From JBPOFY01 sp051252415 (GTDB lineage Bacteria; Verrucomicrobiota; Verrucomicrobiia; Opitutales; Coraliomargaritaceae), in assembly GCA_051252415.1 (NCBI GenBank), contig JBPOGA010000017.1, positions 1-64,000 on the forward strand: DNA of 64,000 bases, in the 5' to 3' direction. The notes below the pieces were generated by a model. The model worked only from the letters and a program-made list of their open reading frames with translations. It had not been told where the DNA came from and made no database searches. Below, piece by piece: positions 36,542-45,975 of this stretch (its first letter is position 1; each line of letters starts with the position of its first letter). The translations under genes were made by a program, and so were the position numbers.

Positions 36542-36834
36542 GGAGATAGTAGGACAGTAGGGCTTTCGCTTGGGAACTGTCTCAAAATTAGAAATGTAAC
36601 GATTTCCGATGTCATAATCGTAATCTTACTCATAATCTTAATCCCTTGGGCAGATTCGTAAGGCTTTCTATTACAACGTTTAGATTATGATTACGATAAA
36701 GAGTAAGCTTAAGAGTGTATCAGCAAAGACCCGACAATTTAGGGTTCATCATCAATTAGTGGGAACCGTACTAAAAGTAGCCTGTATGTAGAGAGCCGAT
36801 AACGGCCAGCGAATGAGTTGGACGAAGCCGATAT

Positions 36835-37058
36835 CGTAGGGCTCGAGCTTGGAAACTGTCTCAAAATTCAATAAATGGGAGCGTCCGGCTCCGTCCGGAC
36901 ATCTAACCTTAGTAAGGCTGACTCTGACGCAATGTCGGGACGGAGCCCGACGCTCCAATAGGATACTTTTCGCAATTTTGAGACAGTCTCCTTGCTCGAC
37001 GCTTCACTGACCTGACGAACTACGATGACGCCAGCATCGCGCAAGCGCGAGCCCTACG
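36835..37058. repeat. 224-bp nested palindromic element, copy A (core orientation 1)
   Basis: The outer ends are inverted repeats: CGTAGGGCTCGAGCTTG on the left, and the complement of CGTAGGGCTCGCGCTTG on the right. Inside lies a 141-bp core (36851-36991) with its own 18-bp terminal inverted repeats (GGAAACTGTCTCAAAATT and the complement of GGAGACTGTCTCAAAATT), flanked by CTT on each side. Copy B at 46196-46419 has the same length and flanks but the core is reversed. Confidence 0.8.
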
Positions 37059-37220
37059 CTGTTACATGCCCCTCATCTGCATAAGCTACATCCAATTGAG
37101 CGGTTAAAATACAGGGTCGAAAGTTTTACTACATTCCTGCCTGCATTTATATATGCTGTCCCTGCAACTTTGCAGCATCTCGTTTGTTGATTTAGGGCGC
37201 ACTCAGGTGTTCCACGAACG

Positions 37221-37285
37221 GCGGACGTGTGAAACACGTCCCTCCAGCGAATGGTATAGGGAGGGACGCGTTTCCACGCGTCCGC
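37221..37285. repeat. Long inverted repeat (hairpin)
   Basis: GCGGACGTGTGAAACACG begins a 25-bp arm whose complement, with a few mismatches, spans 37260-37285 around a 14-bp spacer. It has no T-run and no nearby gene end, so it is an intergenic palindrome rather than a terminator. Confidence 0.6.
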
Positions 37286-37485
37286 TTGTCTTATGGTAGC
37301 ACCCCTTGTGGTGTCCTGCCCTCTCGGTTCTCTTCCGCGTGGGTAGGCTCAAGAACGCTAAAGGAGGCCCTTCTGAAGGCCACGCGCTCCCTTTGGGAAG
37401 CACGTGCTACAATTTGCGTGCATTCACGTCTCGCTAGCTACCTTGCCGAAAGTGCTTCGCACTTCCGCTACAAAAGATTCCGCAA

Positions 37486-37680
37486 GTAGTCGGGTTGGCT
37501 TTAGCCGCCCGACAGATAATGCCCGCAACTGTCAGGCGGCTGAAGCCAACCTGACTACGAAACAAACATGCCCCCGTAATCAACAATGTCACAAAAAGAT
37601 TCCGCAAGTAGTCGGGTTGGCTTTAGCCGCCCGACATAAAAAGCCTGCAACGGTCAGGCGGCTGAAGCCAACCTGACTAC
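37486..37680. repeat. Two tandem hairpin units, 123-bp period
   Basis: Each unit (37486-37558 and 37609-37680) is an imperfect palindrome with arms GTAGTCGGGTTGGCTTTAGC and its near complement ending GACTAC. The units and their leader (GATTCCGCAAGTAGTC) repeat with a 123-bp period. The spacer between the arms differs slightly between units. Confidence 0.75.
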
Positions 37681-37716
37681 GAAACAAACATTACCCGGCA
37701 ATCGACGACAAGGCAC

Positions 37717-37747
37717 AAAAAAGGGCCGATCCTAAGATCGGCCCTTT
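37717..37747 (-). terminator. Intrinsic terminator of the autotransporter-repeat gene
   Basis: A 12-bp perfect stem AAAGGGCCGATC / GATCGGCCCTTT with a four-base loop. On the minus strand it is followed by a run of T residues. It begins 20 bp after the stop of the minus-strand gene ending at 37768. Confidence 0.92.
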
Positions 37748-37767
37748 GAAAATTAACTCTGTTCTAA

Positions 37768-39924
37768 TTAAGAACGGCGGCGACGCATCATGACGGATCC
37801 GAGAGCAAGTGCACCCGCAAGAAGCGCGAATGTGCTTGTTTCTGGAACAACCACTAGCACGAGGCTGCCATTTTCGAAGTAAGCACTTTTGCCACCACCA
37901 AGATCGAAAGCATTGCCAATACCGAAATTCTCGATATGAGAGAAGTCAGTTGCGTTTGCGATTAGTGTGTAACTGCCGTCTGCTGTAAGCGAGCTGATGC
38001 CTGTTAGATCATCAACACCGAAAGTGCTATCCAAGGTAACTACTCCAGCGACTGTAAGCGTCTCGCCAGTAGTAACAGCGAATTTCGCACCTGCTTCGAG
38101 TATCAGATTACCCGCAAGTGAACCCGTGCCAGTGACTGAACCATCCGCACCAATTATAATATCACCAGCGAACGCGGTTGCACCATCGAATTCAGCATCA
38201 CCAGTAAATTTGAATTCTGCACCTGCAACACCAGTAATCGTAGCGCCAGCACCGAGTGATTCAACAGTGAGTCTAGAGGTTGCAGCTTCGAGGTTAATCG
38301 CACCCGAGTAGGTGTTCGCAACGTTGGAAAAAATGACTGTTCCGCTATCGCCTTGAATATTCAGCGCACCTGAGCCAGATACTACACCTTGGAATTCCAT
38401 ATTGGCGTTCCAACCAGCTTTTAGATTACCACCGCCAGCGCCTACGATTACGTCATTAGTGTGAACGGCTGCTGCTTCGAAATTCTGCACAAAGCCACCA
38501 CCACCAACGTCAGAATTCAGAGTAATAGCGCCAGTACCAAAACCACCGCTTACTGCATTTACTTTACCTAGTACCACAGTGCCACCACTATAGCTGTTAG
38601 CGCTGTTTAGTAGGCGAACATTAGATGAGTCATTGCCGATGGTAAGCGCGCCGACACCGGAAACCTCACCATTGACAATCATGCGCCTGTTGCTCCACCC
38701 AACCCTCATTTCACCACCACCAGCACCGAGGACAATATTGCTATTAATGGTAGGGTTGTTATTTCGATTGTGCAGAGTGCCGCCGTTGTCGAGAGTAATG
38801 GTGTTACTTGCCGATCCGAGCGCATCAACGCCACCGTTGCGGAGGATAACTGTCGCTCCATCGACCAAGGTGTCACCAGTGCGGGCAGAGCCATCAGCAT
38901 ACCAGTTAAAATCACTACCAGTCAGAGTCAGATCGCCTGTACCGGTAACTGTGTTTCTCACATCGATGTTTCCGTTGGAGTGAAGAGCACCTCCACCTGC
39001 ATTGACGATGATATTCCGAGATAAGAGATTGGTAGAGGTTACCAACTTTCCACCATTGTCGAAAGTAATTGAACCAGTAGCTTCACCCAAGGAACCATCC
39101 GATGCTGCATGCACGTCGACACCGTCGATAGTGGTGCCGCCAGTGTAGGTGTTGGCTGTTCCGTCGAGTTGAACCTTATCACCGTTACCGCCGCCGACGT
39201 TGCCGAAGGTCAAACCGCCTGAACCAGAAATAACGCCATCAAGGCCATAGATATTATTGCTGCCGAATTGGTTGATGGTGGCTCCGCCACTGATAACAAC
39301 ATCTCTACTTCCCATTTGTAGGTGATCCGTAGCGTTCAAAGTAGCGCCATTTAAAAGAGAGAGTTTACTCCCTATACTTGTGCCACCCATAAAATATCTA
39401 CTGACAGTGGCATTAATACCATCAAATGTTATATCACCAGTAAAGTTTGAGCTATCATCAGGATCAACCACGGGAGAAGCACTCCCACTCATGGTAAAGT
39501 CAGTCGAAGTACCTGCAATAACCGTAAGGCTACCTGAACCAGAGAGTGCGCTTGAGATTCCGAGTGTGCCATTAAGCGTGATCGAAGTAGCACTATTAAG
39601 GACCAAACCAGCGGTATCGATATTACTATTGCCAGAGACCGTGATACCACCAGCGCCAACCTCAATGCTGCCTGTGCCACTCAGAGTGCTACCAACTGCG
39701 AAATCAAGGCCATTCACCTGGCGAGTCGTGGAGAGATCGACGGTAGCAGCTGTAAATTGAGCGATATTTGACACAAGGTCATCTGCGGGTGCTACATCGC
39801 CTACCCAGTTGGTTCCGTCTTCGAAAGTATTGTCTGTGTCACCGTCCCAGACAATCTGGGCGCTTAGCACCATGGGGAACATGGCCGCTGCACTAGCAAG
39901 TGGTATAAGTTGTTTAATATTCAT
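37768..39924 (-). CDS. PEP-CTERM autotransporter-associated repeat protein (718 aa)
   Basis: A 718-residue exported protein. The ATG at 39924 is chosen over an in-frame one 51 bp upstream because it directly precedes the signal peptide (MNIKQLIPLASAAAMFPMVL, cut near SAQ). The mature part is a long beta-helix of autotransporter-associated strand repeats, with recurring ANTYTGGTTID, ANSYSGGTVV and GAITLNSD units and many GSG/SGSGSLT turns. It ends in a PEP-CTERM tail (VPETSTFALLAGALALGSV followed by RRRRS). It is probably a surface or matrix structural protein anchored by exosortase. It is monocistronic, with a strong terminator after it and long repeat-rich gaps on both sides. Confidence 0.88.
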   Translation of the reverse strand: MNIKQLIPLASAAAMFPMVLSAQIVWDGDTDNTFEDGTNWVGDVAPADDLVSNIAQFTAATVDLSTTRQVNGLDFAVGSTLSGTGSIEVGAGGITVSGNSNIDTAGLVLNSATSITLNGTLGISSALSGSGSLTVIAGTSTDFTMSGSASPVVDPDDSSNFTGDITFDGINATVSRYFMGGTSIGSKLSLLNGATLNATDHLQMGSRDVVISGGATINQFGSNNIYGLDGVISGSGGLTFGNVGGGNGDKVQLDGTANTYTGGTTIDGVDVHAASDGSLGEATGSITFDNGGKLVTSTNLLSRNIIVNAGGGALHSNGNIDVRNTVTGTGDLTLTGSDFNWYADGSARTGDTLVDGATVILRNGGVDALGSASNTITLDNGGTLHNRNNNPTINSNIVLGAGGGEMRVGWSNRRMIVNGEVSGVGALTIGNDSSNVRLLNSANSYSGGTVVLGKVNAVSGGFGTGAITLNSDVGGGGFVQNFEAAAVHTNDVIVGAGGGNLKAGWNANMEFQGVVSGSGALNIQGDSGTVIFSNVANTYSGAINLEAATSRLTVESLGAGATITGVAGAEFKFTGDAEFDGATAFAGDIIIGADGSVTGTGSLAGNLILEAGAKFAVTTGETLTVAGVVTLDSTFGVDDLTGISSLTADGSYTLIANATDFSHIENFGIGNAFDLGGGKSAYFENGSLVLVVVPETSTFALLAGALALGSVMMRRRRS

Positions 39925-40124
39925 ATGTGAGGGTGGGTAGGGGTGGGGGTTATTTATTATTAGAAATTTTGGCACAAAACTGCGTAAATATGGAAATTAG
40001 CCCCTCATGCATGGCCATTGCCTATTTAATTACAAACAAAAATCGCTCTAACTTTAGTTACACTGTTAACACCTAGTTTTAGGGGCGTAGAAAGTCCCTA
40101 TTTATTTGATTAAAGCAACTTAGC

Positions 40125-40294
40125 GCATTCTGCATAAAATAAGACTCGACCATTGTAGCCACGGCACCTGCGTTCGGCATAGCCGTAAGCGACGACGGAT
40201 CTGTGCCGTGTTCACTTCTGACTCTCGAAAGCCAACGAACGCCTCACTGAGTGAGGCGGCTACATCGAAAGAAGTCAGATTGAACGCAGAATGC
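40125..40294. mobile_element. 170-bp MITE-like palindromic element, copy 2
   Basis: Perfect terminal inverted repeats GCATTCTGC / GCAGAATGC, with the same nested hairpins as copy 1 at 27460-27629 and in the same orientation. Five mismatches over 170 bp suggest recent spread. It is non-coding. Confidence 0.75.
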
Positions 40295-40639
40295 TCTAGA
40301 GGTCTCCCTTTTTAGCGTAATATTAGAAGAGTAGTTCGATGAATGAATCGGTCGCACTGTAGGGGCTCTGCTTGTCGGAGACCGCGAAAAGAGTTTAAAG
40401 TGAGGGAGATACGAGGAGCTCGGTGTTGTCGCAGGCTTCGCCATTCGATAAGCTCATGATCCAAAACAAACAAAGCCCCCTACGGGCTCTGCTATACGCC
40501 TTAGGTAGTGCCATTGCTTCGCGCCATCTTCACTCTGTTTCGTCGAGACGCGCCTGCGCGACCAGATCAAACAATACTAGAAGTGGTATAACTCAACAGC
40601 CGATGACGACAAAACACTTGGATTGAACGCCGACTGAAT

Positions 40640-40745
40640 CGTAGGGATCGAGCTTGGAAACTGTCTCAAAATTGCGAAAAGTATCCTATTGGAGCGTCGG
40701 GCTCCCATTTATTGAATTTTGAGACAGTTTCCTTGCTCGACGCCG
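40640..40745. repeat. Nested palindromic element, copy C (core with 64-bp deletion)
   Basis: The left flank CGTAGGGATCGAGCTTG is followed by a 77-bp core (40656-40732) bounded by GGAAACTGTCTC and GAGACAGTTTCC, then the flank TTGCTCGACG. The core is in the copy-B orientation and lacks 64 bp between two GCTCC direct repeats. The far right outer repeat is not recognisable. Confidence 0.7.
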
Positions 40746-41028
40746 CGACAACACGGAACGGACTCGAGCCACTAGAGTAAACCAGTCAGAGGCCGAGGGG
40801 TACCCCCTCTCCTACGCAATCAAAAGCAATTCGAATGGTGCAGCGGTATTCAGAGATGCCCTTAGATCAACTCTGACCGTAAGTATCGTCGGTCGCCGCT
40901 AACCCGGTCAGATACTGTTGGTGAGTTGCAAATGTGGCCGCAGAGGCCTTTTTACCGACGATATTAATACCCGGCAAGCACGACAGCATATATCGAAAGA
41001 TGCCAAAGCAGTCGCTTCAGCGCAGACT

Positions 41029-41811
41029 CTATTGATTTTGCAGCTCAATCATTTTTGTGGCAAAACGTTCGCCAAGTGTGCGGGCTGCCTCGGCACTAAA
41101 GTGTGTGAGGTCGCCTTTATCCTTAAGTCCATCAGAGGAGACGAAGCCAACGTAGGGCAAACGCTCCGCCACGGCTTGGTGCGCTTGATCTACTTTCGCG
41201 CGCCCCTCTGACCAGGGCCTACCCTCAAACTGCCCGAGCTGGCCAACGACAAAAGGAATCTTCGGATCACCACACTCGTTGCGGACCCGTTCAATCAATT
41301 CTATCAGCGCTGGTTCATATTTGCCTCGCTCGCCCATCTTGCCATCGGCCTCCCCTTGGTGCCATAGGATGCCTTTGACCTGACCGCTTTTCAACGCGAC
41401 CTGCAAGCGTTTCAGCATATCATCATACGGATACACCTCCGTTTTTTGATCAAAACCACCAGGCTGCCACAAACGAATCGAGGTGCCGCCGACCGCGCAT
41501 GGGATCAAGCCGATCTCGGTAGAACCTGACTGCTTGGCCATTTCGATACCGAAGCTGCGCCCGAGGCCGACTCCGGCAGACTTTTTATCAAAATGGATTG
41601 GATCTTGGGCAGCCACCCACTCATTCGCCTGATTCAAAGTCCATACACGTGCAGGCTTCTCAAGATCTTGCGCCTCGACCTCGCCACGGCCTGCCATATT
41701 TGACTGACCGATTAATAAATAGAGATCGAGCGGTTCACTTTGTGCACTGCAGGCAGAAAGCCCGAGAAGCATCGTGAATGCGGTGAGGATATAGAGACGT
41801 AGCGAGTTCAT
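41029..41811 (-). CDS. SASA-type carbohydrate acetylesterase lipoprotein
   Basis: A 260-residue lipoprotein from the ATG at 41811, chosen because it gives a signal peptide with lipobox LSAC; the longer frame adds 36 residues without export logic. The mature part is a sialate O-acetylesterase-like (SASA) SGNH hydrolase. LLIGQSNMAGRG contains the nucleophile Ser, PCAVGGTSIRLW supplies oxyanion Gly, ILWHQGEADG is the third block, and DLTHFSAEA holds the Asp/His pair. It would remove acetyl groups from glycans at the cell envelope. It is the last gene of a minus-strand run that starts with the sulfatase and GH3; a 244-bp gap separates it from GH3. Confidence 0.88.
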   Translation of the reverse strand: MNSLRLYILTAFTMLLGLSACSAQSEPLDLYLLIGQSNMAGRGEVEAQDLEKPARVWTLNQANEWVAAQDPIHFDKKSAGVGLGRSFGIEMAKQSGSTEIGLIPCAVGGTSIRLWQPGGFDQKTEVYPYDDMLKRLQVALKSGQVKGILWHQGEADGKMGERGKYEPALIELIERVRNECGDPKIPFVVGQLGQFEGRPWSEGRAKVDQAHQAVAERLPYVGFVSSDGLKDKGDLTHFSAEAARTLGERFATKMIELQNQ

Positions 41812-42055
41812 AGTATTGAATTTATAGCTAAACGAGAATAGCGCTAACTTAAGAAAATGTTCGATAATAAGCTGGAGGCTTGCGCTCCGTTCTGACTTGA
41901 GCCTGTCGAAGTGTCGCAACCGAAAAACTGCTAGCGAAGTGGCTATTCAGAAGTGTTGGATACGTTGCGGCGGCGACGGAGCGCCGCCCTCCAAATGAAA
42001 TTATGTATATCATCTCGATACAACCGATTAAGTGAGCGCCATTCTAGCTAAACGA

Positions 42056-44443
42056 TTATTGTAAGTTAAAACTACCCTGCTCTTTTATACCTGCTTCAGC
42101 CGAAGAAGTGCCAATCATAACTTTAAATTCGCCGGGCTCGACGGTCCACTGCTTGTCGAGATCTAGCATTTTTAAGTCACGCCGGGGTTGCAGTTTAAAC
42201 ACGACGGTCTCGGTTTCGCCTGGAGCGATTGAAATACGCTCGAAGCCACGTAGCACTTTGTCAAAAGGAGCGACCGATGCGACCACATCTTTAATATAGA
42301 GCTGCACCACCTCGTCGCCCGCGCGTTCGCCAGTATTTGTGACATCACAAGAAATGGTAATGACGTCCTCCGCAGTCGGCTCTGCTGGCTCGACCTTGAG
42401 GTTGCCGTATTCAAAAGTGGTATAACTGAGCCCGTAACCGAAATGATAAAGCGGATCCACCAATCGTGTAGCACCCCAACCATTTTCATCGGCAGACCTA
42501 TTCTGGCCGCCCCATGCACCATTGCGGTGCGGGAAGGCTAGCGGAATTTGCCCGACAGTTTGTGGGAAAGTAATCGGGAGTTTACCACCTGGATTGTAAT
42601 CACCAAACAGCGACTCGGCGACCGCTTGGCCGACCTTTTCACCACCATGCCAGCAAACCAGAATCCCTGGGACGTTGTGCTGAATCCAATTGATCGATGC
42701 GGCGCGGCCTGGCATCAGCACGACGATAACAGGTTTGCCAGTTTTAACCATCTCCTGAACATGCAGCAATTGATGCCCAGGTAGATCAAGCGAAGTGCGT
42801 GAGCGCGACTCCCCCACCGTGCTGTGATCATCACCAACGACTGCGATAATCACATCTGCCGAAGCAGCAAGTGCGACGGCTTCATCGATGGCTGCCTGCT
42901 CTTCAGGGTTCGGCGCTTGAGGCAGAATATCCGAACCCGGAAAACGAGCATCGCGGTAATCGACACCTTTCGCGTGCAACACCTTCGCGGAGTCTTGTAG
43001 CGAATCACGGATGCCTGCGAGCGGTGTAATCACATCCGATTGCCCCGGGCCATAGCGACTGATCATCGGGTGCACATCATCAGCGGCAGGCCCAGTGACT
43101 AATACAGTTTGAATGGCAGCGCGATCAAGCGGCAGCACACCATCGTTTTTCAACAGCACCATCGCCTTACGTGCAGCTTCTAAAGTCACGGCTTCGTTTT
43201 CTGGGCGATGCACAATCTCAGGCGCTTTTGCAGCGTCGACGAAAGGCTGGTCAAAGAGTCCGAGTTCGAACTTCACACGGAGCACATCGGACACACGTGA
43301 ATTCAATGTCTCTGCACTGATACGGCCATTGCTTATAGCCTCACGTAGCGGCTCAACAAATTTCTCCATCTTCTCAAAATTGGTACGCACGTTAAGCCCT
43401 GCATTCACAGCAGCGACGACTGCATCTTCAAAACTGGCTGCGGTGCCATGTTGTTTTTTAAGACGCGAAACCGCACCACTATCCGATACCACATAGCCAT
43501 CGAAGCCATACTCGTCACGCAGCAACTCTGTCAGAAAATAAGGACTGCCTGTAACTGGCACACCATCGTAAGTATTATACGAGCTCATCGTGCCCTTAGG
43601 GTCGGCCTCGGTGAACACCTTCTGAAAGGGATGCAGTAAAATCTCGTGCATATCGCGGTATGGAATCTGTGGGTCCGTCCGCCCTCTTGCATCACGCCCC
43701 CCATTGGGATGACTGTATGCTGCAAAGTGCTTCAAGGTCGAAGCGACACCTTTGGACTGCAAACCAAGCGATTGTTGTTTACCCAGCTCACCAACTAGAA
43801 ACGGCGACTCGCCATAGCACTCGACCGTGCGGCCCCAGCGTGGGTCACGCACCACATCAAGAATGGGCGAATAGATATTAGAGTAGCCAAGTGCCCGTGC
43901 TTCTTCGCCTGTGATTTCACCGATACGTCGCACGAGGTCTTTGTCAAAGGTAGCGCCGACGCCAAGCTGGCTTGGGAAGTTACTTGCCCATGCATGGCAC
44001 AAACCGCGAATACCTTCGTTGGTAAAATCAACTGGGATGCCTAGACGCGTCTCATCGATAAACCATTGCTGAATCTCGTTGAGCAACTCGCCGTGTTCAA
44101 CATGGCCGATAAACTCCTGCTCGCCGCGCACACCGTTGCAATGCTCGTCAATATTCGCGACGCCATCTTTCCACACACGCTGCTTCCACTTTTCGGTAGG
44201 CTGTGGATTTTTAAGCACACGGTTGTAGCCATAGATCGTGCCCATCTGGCAGGTCTTCTCTTCAACCGTCATCTGCGACAGCAAATCGTCGATGCGTTGC
44301 TGAATCGGCGCATTCGGATCTTCGTAAACATCCTTGGTCCCATTTTTATTACGGTCGATCCATGTCGCCGATTCAGACTGTGCAAACGCGGCTACTGAAA
44401 GAATTGATAGTAAAGTAACTGAAATGAGTGGAAGCTTTTTCAT
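42056..44443 (-). CDS. GH3 family exported beta-glycosidase
   Basis: A 795-residue enzyme of glycoside hydrolase family 3 with a signal peptide (residues 1-22, AAFAQ). The N-terminal barrel contains the KHFAAYS motif, MSSYN and GYVVSDSGAV, where Asp321 is the likely nucleophile; the usual SDW reads SDS. The second alpha/beta domain has VAVVGD-like IIAVVGDDHSTVGESRSRTS with a GES..R..LDLPG block, a candidate for the acid/base region. A C-terminal FN3-like domain (DVTNTGERAGDEVVQLYIKD) is typical for the family. It acts on terminal beta-linked glucose, xylose or related sugars; the exact substrate is unknown. It lies 122 bp downstream of the sulfatase on the same strand. Confidence 0.92.
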   Translation of the reverse strand: MKKLPLISVTLLSILSVAAFAQSESATWIDRNKNGTKDVYEDPNAPIQQRIDDLLSQMTVEEKTCQMGTIYGYNRVLKNPQPTEKWKQRVWKDGVANIDEHCNGVRGEQEFIGHVEHGELLNEIQQWFIDETRLGIPVDFTNEGIRGLCHAWASNFPSQLGVGATFDKDLVRRIGEITGEEARALGYSNIYSPILDVVRDPRWGRTVECYGESPFLVGELGKQQSLGLQSKGVASTLKHFAAYSHPNGGRDARGRTDPQIPYRDMHEILLHPFQKVFTEADPKGTMSSYNTYDGVPVTGSPYFLTELLRDEYGFDGYVVSDSGAVSRLKKQHGTAASFEDAVVAAVNAGLNVRTNFEKMEKFVEPLREAISNGRISAETLNSRVSDVLRVKFELGLFDQPFVDAAKAPEIVHRPENEAVTLEAARKAMVLLKNDGVLPLDRAAIQTVLVTGPAADDVHPMISRYGPGQSDVITPLAGIRDSLQDSAKVLHAKGVDYRDARFPGSDILPQAPNPEEQAAIDEAVALAASADVIIAVVGDDHSTVGESRSRTSLDLPGHQLLHVQEMVKTGKPVIVVLMPGRAASINWIQHNVPGILVCWHGGEKVGQAVAESLFGDYNPGGKLPITFPQTVGQIPLAFPHRNGAWGGQNRSADENGWGATRLVDPLYHFGYGLSYTTFEYGNLKVEPAEPTAEDVITISCDVTNTGERAGDEVVQLYIKDVVASVAPFDKVLRGFERISIAPGETETVVFKLQPRRDLKMLDLDKQWTVEPGEFKVMIGTSSAEAGIKEQGSFNLQ

Positions 44444-44496
44444 AAATTATATAATTTGTAGTTACGATTCGGCACCGATACGCTAACGCACACGGC

Positions 44497-44530
44497 AAAA
44501 GTGCAAAGGCCCCCACAAAGCAGCACTTTT
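44497..44530 (-). terminator. Possible terminator between sulfatase and GH3
   Basis: An 8-bp stem AAAAGTGC / GCACTTTT with an 18-nt loop, in the 122-bp gap after the sulfatase. The T-rich end is short and the loop long, so it may be weak or allow read-through. Confidence 0.4.
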
Positions 44531-44565
44531 AAACATGCAAGAGCATTGATTACCCTAAGGCGTAA

Positions 44566-45975
44566 CTAGTAACGGTAATCCCCACCATCACGGCTGAATT
44601 GACAGCTTGCATCAATTGATTCCAAAACTTTTGAAAGCGCTTCTAAACGCTCTGGCATTGCCTTCGCGAGATCCGACTCCTCGTAGGGGTCACTTGATAA
44701 ATCGTAGAGACGTAAGCGACCGTTCTTCTTTGCTTCACGAAGCAACTTGAAATCGCCATTGATCACTGCAGCACCATCAGTGCCTTGAAAGAGGCGGCGA
44801 TAACCAAAAAAGAGATCTTTACCGCGCTCATCACTTTGACTGTGAATGAGCGGCATCAAGTCGATCCCATCAATCGGGCGATTATCTTTTTCAGAAAAAC
44901 TAAAGTCAGCCATCTCCGCAATCGTCGGGAAGAAATCGACGGTCGAGCAGCGCGCGCTGACAACAGAGCCAGGCGTAATTACACCTGGCCATTCGGCACA
45001 GGCGGGCACTAAGAGCCCACCTTCATACATCGTATGCTTATGGCCTTTAAACGGTCCCGCTGAGGCGATTCCCTTTTTCGCTAACGGATCCGCAGGTCCA
45101 TTATCACTACAGAAGAAAAGCACTGTATTCTTCTCGATACCCAACTCGCGAAGCTTAGCACGGAGGCGTCCGATCTGCTCATCCATGGCGGTGATACATC
45201 CATAGTAATTCTTACGCGTATTACCAGCTTTGGGATAAAGTGCTCGATACTCCTCGCCCGCGAGAATTGGTTCGTGCGGTGTATGAAACCAGACTGTAGC
45301 CAAGAAACGCGCATCCTTATTCTTTTCAATAAAAGGAAGCACCCGATCCATTATAATTCGGCTATCGTCTCCCTGCATATTATCCGTCACTGCGACACCA
45401 TTGTGCACATAGGGGTTGCCACCTTTCCATGGCTTGCCTGCTTCATTACCCCACGCATTCCAGCCCTCAGGTGTCATTGTAGGATCCCAGGTAGGCACGG
45501 CGCTGGTTGTTGCGAACCACTCATCAAAGCCATGATGCGAAGGCGGCGAATAGAAACCACGGGAACCAACCTCGTCTGGCTTCACCCAACCTATATGCCA
45601 CTTGCCGAAAAACCCAGTCTGGTAGCCTTTTTTCTTAAGCATCTCTGCTACGGTCACCTCCCCCACACGTAGTCCTGCAGTGTGCGCAGCAAGAATCCCG
45701 TAGCGAAATGGATAGCGACCAGTGAGGCAACTCCCACGTGTCGGCGAACAGAGTGAAGACGAGGCATAGAAACGGTCAAAGCGCACACCACTGGCCGCCA
45801 TCGAATCCAAATGCGGCGTGATAAGTTCTTCGTGCCCATTGAAACCGACATCCCCCCAGCCCTGGTCATCACTCATAATCATGATGATGTTTGGACGGTC
45901 CGTGGCACCCCATGAGGTAGTGATGCAGAAACAGAAAAATAGCCCTGCGATAACTGAAAGTCGAAATGTCTTCAT
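44566..45975 (-). CDS. Exported formylglycine-dependent sulfatase (S1 family)
   Basis: A 469-residue secreted sulfatase. The ATG at 45975 gives the signal peptide (MKTFRLSVIAGLFFCFCITT), while the longer frame lacks one. Metal-binding Asp36/Asp37 lie in MSDDQGWGD. The sulfatase signature LCSPTRGSCLTGR has Cys76, the residue converted to formylglycine. FFGKWHIG supplies the conserved Lys/His, and FCSDNGP the second Asp/Asn pair. Such enzymes hydrolyse sulfate esters of glycans and need an anaerobic or FGE-type maturase, not present in this window. It is located directly upstream of GH3 and SASA esterase on the same strand, consistent with trimming of a sulfated polysaccharide. Confidence 0.93.
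   Translation of the reverse strand: MKTFRLSVIAGLFFCFCITTSWGATDRPNIIMIMSDDQGWGDVGFNGHEELITPHLDSMAASGVRFDRFYASSSLCSPTRGSCLTGRYPFRYGILAAHTAGLRVGEVTVAEMLKKKGYQTGFFGKWHIGWVKPDEVGSRGFYSPPSHHGFDEWFATTSAVPTWDPTMTPEGWNAWGNEAGKPWKGGNPYVHNGVAVTDNMQGDDSRIIMDRVLPFIEKNKDARFLATVWFHTPHEPILAGEEYRALYPKAGNTRKNYYGCITAMDEQIGRLRAKLRELGIEKNTVLFFCSDNGPADPLAKKGIASAGPFKGHKHTMYEGGLLVPACAEWPGVITPGSVVSARCSTVDFFPTIAEMADFSFSEKDNRPIDGIDLMPLIHSQSDERGKDLFFGYRRLFQGTDGAAVINGDFKLLREAKKNGRLRLYDLSSDPYEESDLAKAMPERLEALSKVLESIDASCQFSRDGGDYRY

Larger units (their letters stand above)
36542..37716. other. Repeat-rich non-coding block
   Basis: About 1.2 kb with no supported gene. From left to right: a broken element end (36557-36590), an AT-rich stretch with inverted similarity around ATAATCGTAATC and its complement, one complete 224-bp nested palindromic element (36835-37058), a 25-bp inverted repeat (37221-37285), and two tandem hairpin units (37486-37680). 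All short open frames here lie across these repeats. Confidence 0.75.
39925..41028. other. Repeat-rich non-coding block
   Basis: About 1.1 kb with no supported gene. It holds the promoter side of the autotransporter-repeat gene, the second 170-bp MITE-like element (40125-40294), and a shortened copy of the nested palindromic element (from 40640). Around the latter GTGTTGTCGC (about 40423) and GCGACAACAC (about 40745) form a wide inverted repeat. Confidence 0.7.

Noticed and set aside
37486..37680. Possible CRISPR array in the tandem repeat block
   Set aside because: Only two repeat units, each a palindrome of about 73 bp with no short spacer pattern, and no cas genes nearby.
40057..40070. 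GTTACACTGTTAAC as a third copy of the GTTAAC-type operator
   Set aside because: The symmetry is broken and the match to the two better sites is weak. It is probably chance in an AT-rich promoter region.
41969..41988. GC-rich hairpin GGCGGC ... GCCGCC between GH3 and the SASA esterase
   Set aside because: A short stem with no T-run, resembling common GC-rich intergenic palindromes, so not called as a terminator.
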